A stretch of 64,000 nucleotides of DNA from Perca fluviatilis. Its lineage: Eukaryota; Chordata; Actinopteri; Perciformes; Percidae. Under the pieces are notes generated by a model, which had not been told where the DNA came from, made no database searches, and saw only the letters and a list, made by a program, of their open reading frames with translations. A program made the translations under genes and the position numbers. The DNA lies in the NCBI RefSeq assembly GCF_010015445.1, contig NC_053123.1, positions 12,628,434 to 12,692,433 of the forward strand. Direction: 5' to 3'. Of the stretch, positions 61,478 through 64,000 are shown in pieces (within the stretch, counting starts at the first letter, position 1; every line of letters starts with the position of its first letter).

Positions 61478-61610
61478 GTTGGCACAATGGCTCAGGGGCT
61501 AGCACCAATCCAACCAGCACCAGCAAGTAGACACTGCAGCCTCTTACCCAGGTTTGATGCCCAGTCCAGTTAGCCTTTTCTGTGTGGAGTTTGCATGTTC
61601 TTCTAGACTT
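61478..61610 (+). repeat. tRNA-like module 2
   Basis: ggcacaatggctcaggggct and caggtttgatgcccagtcc are followed by ttttctgtgtggagtttgca, a phrase common after such modules in fish DNA. Degenerate. Confidence 0.5.
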
Positions 61611-61710
61611 TCACTTCAACTTACTCCATTTAGTAGGCACTGCTGACTCTGGCATAGGTTCGATTCCCAGTCTGGGCATACCTTTTTTTTTATTATTATT
61701 GTTTGTTGGT

Positions 61711-61850
61711 AATTTTAGGCCTTTATTTATATAGGACAGCTGAAGATATGAAAGGGGAGAGGCAGAGGGTGGAGTCAAACCTGCGTCGAGGAGTAAACCT
61801 CTATATGTGGGTGCCTGCTCAGGTGAGCTCCCCAGGCGCCCGATAGCCTG
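61711..61850 (-). mobile_element. tRNA-derived SINE, second copy (minus strand)
   Basis: Read on the minus strand it shows ggcgcctgggg, tatagaggtttactcctcga, tctcccctttcatatcttca and aataaaggcctaaaatt. This is the same family and order as the SINE at 16466-16665. It lacks the bases before the B box and carries many substitutions. Confidence 0.8.
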
Positions 61851-62177
61851 CCTTTTTTTGTGGAGTTTGCATGTTGTTCCAGATATTCTCTGGCATACTA
61901 TACTTAGATTGTATTAAATATATTATACAATTACTTTTTCAACATACTATGACTACTTTTTTTCGACATATTATACTATGACATTTGTATCACTTTTTAA
62001 AAAACATACTATACTATAATTTGTGGAGTTTGCATGTTCTTCCAGACTTTCTCTGCCATATTATACTTTGACTTTTTTTCTCTTTTTTCAACATACTTTA
62101 CTATTACTATTTTTGACAGACTATACTGTCATTTTTTAAAACTTTTTTCAATTGATATGGCCCAAATTTTCAACAAG

Positions 62178-62960
62178 AGAAGTGGCTCAGCAAGTGAGGC
62201 TTTTGCCTAAAAGTCTGAAGTGAAAGACTCAAATCCAGGCTCCCCTGTCTAACTATACAATCTTGGGATTGTCTAAGTATTCCTCTCAGTGTTGTGAAGA
62301 AAAAATAATCAAACAGAATAGCAAACTTTTAGCCTTAGGTATACCTCCCCAAGATAAGATGTTGTCTTTACAGATAGCTCGTAATGTGAGGTTGAAGGAT
62401 AAAACATCTTCATTTTCTGTCCTCAGTAATGTTGAACAGTAAAATCACCGTCAAATCACAAAATGTCAAGCTTATTGTGTAGCTCATTGTAATAGATACC
62501 TGGTGCACTGTCTGAAGATTCAAGGTTGTAGCTTCAAACCCTTCAAACATTTTAAGGTCTAAAAATCAAAATGAAGAAGTCAAATATATGTATATGTATA
62601 TATATATATATGTCAAAAAAGTTATTAAAAAGTCATAAACTTATGAATATAGTATTTCAAAAAAGTCATGGAATCAAAATTCATAAAAAAGTTTAACCCC
62701 AGCTCTGTCTTTAGAGTTTTACATTTTATGTCCTCAGTCCTTTCTGACTTTGTAAATAGCTCAGTGTGATAAATACCTGGTGTTCTGTCTGAAGATTGAA
62801 GGTTGTGGGTTCAAACCTTGTGAAGACTGCTGAATTTTAATGTCCAAAATGAAGAAATCAAATATGCTACGAAACAACAGTGAGTGTCAGATAAGATAGC
62901 TCAGTGTAACATTAAGCTGGTTGGAAGACCCCAATGGCCATGGGTTTCAACCTGATTATG
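62178..62960 (+). repeat. tRNA-like modules 3-6
   Basis: Modules start near 62178 (gtggctcagcaagtgaggct), 62478 (tagctcattgtaatagat), 62757 (tagctcagtgtgataaat) and 62896 (tagctcagtgtaacattaag). The middle two are clearly related: both continue acctggtg..ctgtctgaagatt and end in a B-box-like ttcaaacc, so one likely duplicated from the other. Confidence 0.5.
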
Positions 62961-63745
62961 GGCTGTTTGGTTTGAGGTTTCACACCCAAAATATAGAAGT
63001 CAAACATGCCAAGAGAACTCCTCTCATTGTAAGTATGTTGGTGGTGCTGTAGGTTTGTTCTAGACACATAAGATTCTCTTTTTCGACATAATATACTATG
63101 ACTTTTTCTGACTTTTTCGACATACTATTTCAAGAGTTTTTTCGACATAGTATACTATGACTTTTAATTACTTTTTTCGACATACTTACTGCAATGTTTT
63201 CATCACTTTTTTTATCAACATACTATACTATGATTTTTTTAAACACTTTTTTCGACATGCTATATCATGACGTTTTATCACTTTTTTCTAAATACTGTAA
63301 GTCTTTTCAACATGCTATACTATGACTTTTTATCAATTTTTTGACACACTATACTATGACAATTTTTAGACTTACTGTAGTATGACTTTATCACCTTTTT
63401 CGACATACTGTGCTGCATGTCAGAATTGAACCTGGAGCCGCTGCGGCAAGGACTGGGCATCTGCACACTGAGAGAACATTCTACCATATACAATGACTTT
63501 TTTCGACATACTATACCATTACTTTTTTACCATTTTTTTTGACATACTTTACTATGACAATTGTTTACATACTATAGTATATAGACTTTTTGTCCCTTTT
63601 TTCAACATTCTATACTAAAACGTTTTTTGAACATACCACACTATGACTTTTTCATGACCTTTGTCAACATACTATACTATGACTCTTTTCGACAAAGATA
63701 CTATGACTTTTTTCTGACTATTTTTGATATGCTATACCAGGGAAC

Positions 63746-64000
63746 TTAAACAGGGGGTCTTAACTACTGAATACATAACTAATACATAACTATTCAATTA
63801 AAAAGTCTCAACATGAATCCAACATATTATTAGCAAACATAAATCCCCACTGCTAACTGGCGTATAGGTAAGGTAGTCACTAAAGCCATCCACATCCACA
63901 GTTCATCCTAAGATTCACTGTGCTACATGTATGTTTAACATTAAAACATGATTTATAAAATCATTCCAACAATTATTAGGCTATTTTAAAAGATTAGTAT
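63746..64000. other. right edge of window, no feature
   Basis: AT-rich sequence after the last repeat unit; nothing recognised. Confidence 0.5.

Larger units (their letters stand above)
61080..63745. repeat. satellite-like array with interspersed tRNA-like modules
   Basis: Variants of cgacatactatactatgact followed by tttt recur dozens of times. They are densest at 63080-63740, and scattered at 61120-61260, 61380-61460 and 61900-62150. Spacing is irregular (about 35-60 bases). Between them sit segments resembling tRNA-derived heads: an A-box-like tggctcag or tagctcagtg and a B-box-like ggttcaa/ggttcgatt. Copies are degenerate. No coding sequence is present. Confidence 0.8.

Noticed and set aside
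1..64000. CRISPR arrays, operons, bacterial promoters or viral genes
   Set aside because: Nothing of this kind is visible; the repeats are microsatellites and transposons in a vertebrate genome.

Overview
The window looks like teleost fish nuclear DNA, probably from a percomorph-type genome. Reasons: one intron-bearing vertebrate gene (a syntaxin-19 homologue), a Rex3 (RTE-clade) retrotransposon, a fish-type tRNA-derived SINE in two copies, many small DNA transposons of the IS630/Tc1-like, hAT and PIF/Harbinger kinds, solo LTRs, and very dense (CA/TG)n microsatellites. No bacterial, organellar or viral gene is visible.

Layout. 382-4022 holds the only convincing host gene: stx19 on the + strand, with four coding exons (300 codons), a Cys-rich C-terminus in place of a membrane anchor, and a 3'UTR. 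5690-5878 looks like an isolated CCAAT/TATA promoter with a non-coding first exon and a strong splice donor, reading rightward into a gene-poor stretch. From about 6 kb to 33.6 kb there is no recognisable gene. That stretch holds a SINE (16.5 kb), the end of a LINE reverse transcriptase (19.9-20.4 kb), a solo LTR (23.2-23.6 kb), a hAT-like MITE (31.0-31.3 kb), two compact hairpins (13.98 and 31.84 kb), a perfect palindrome (15.19 kb) and microsatellites. 33.6-36.35 kb is a 5'-truncated, dead Rex3 copy on the minus strand.

36.4-60.5 kb is a transposon graveyard with clear element boundaries. It contains a hAT-like MITE (38.16 kb), a Harbinger-like MITE (40.63 kb), a second solo LTR (42.12 kb) and four IS630/Tc1-like elements (43.8, 46.7, 51.8 and 57.2 kb). 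One of these four carries a broken transposase gene with a 12-bp minisatellite inside its coding region. Two others are internally deleted derivatives in opposite orientation that still carry transposase exon ends. The fourth is a host for nested insertions. A palindromic-ended MITE follows at 55.08 kb. 60.54-61.05 kb is a hAT-type MITE with a perfect 8-bp target duplication. 61.1-63.75 kb is a degenerate satellite-like array of a 'catactatactatgactttttt' type unit interspersed with tRNA-like A-box/B-box modules.

Function. Apart from stx19 (a palmitoylated-type Qa-SNARE for membrane traffic), nothing here forms a pathway. The informative biology is transposon history: how autonomous elements decayed, produced non-autonomous relatives and nested into one another. 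All family assignments are from reading motifs, terminal repeats and target-site duplications by eye; no database search was run.
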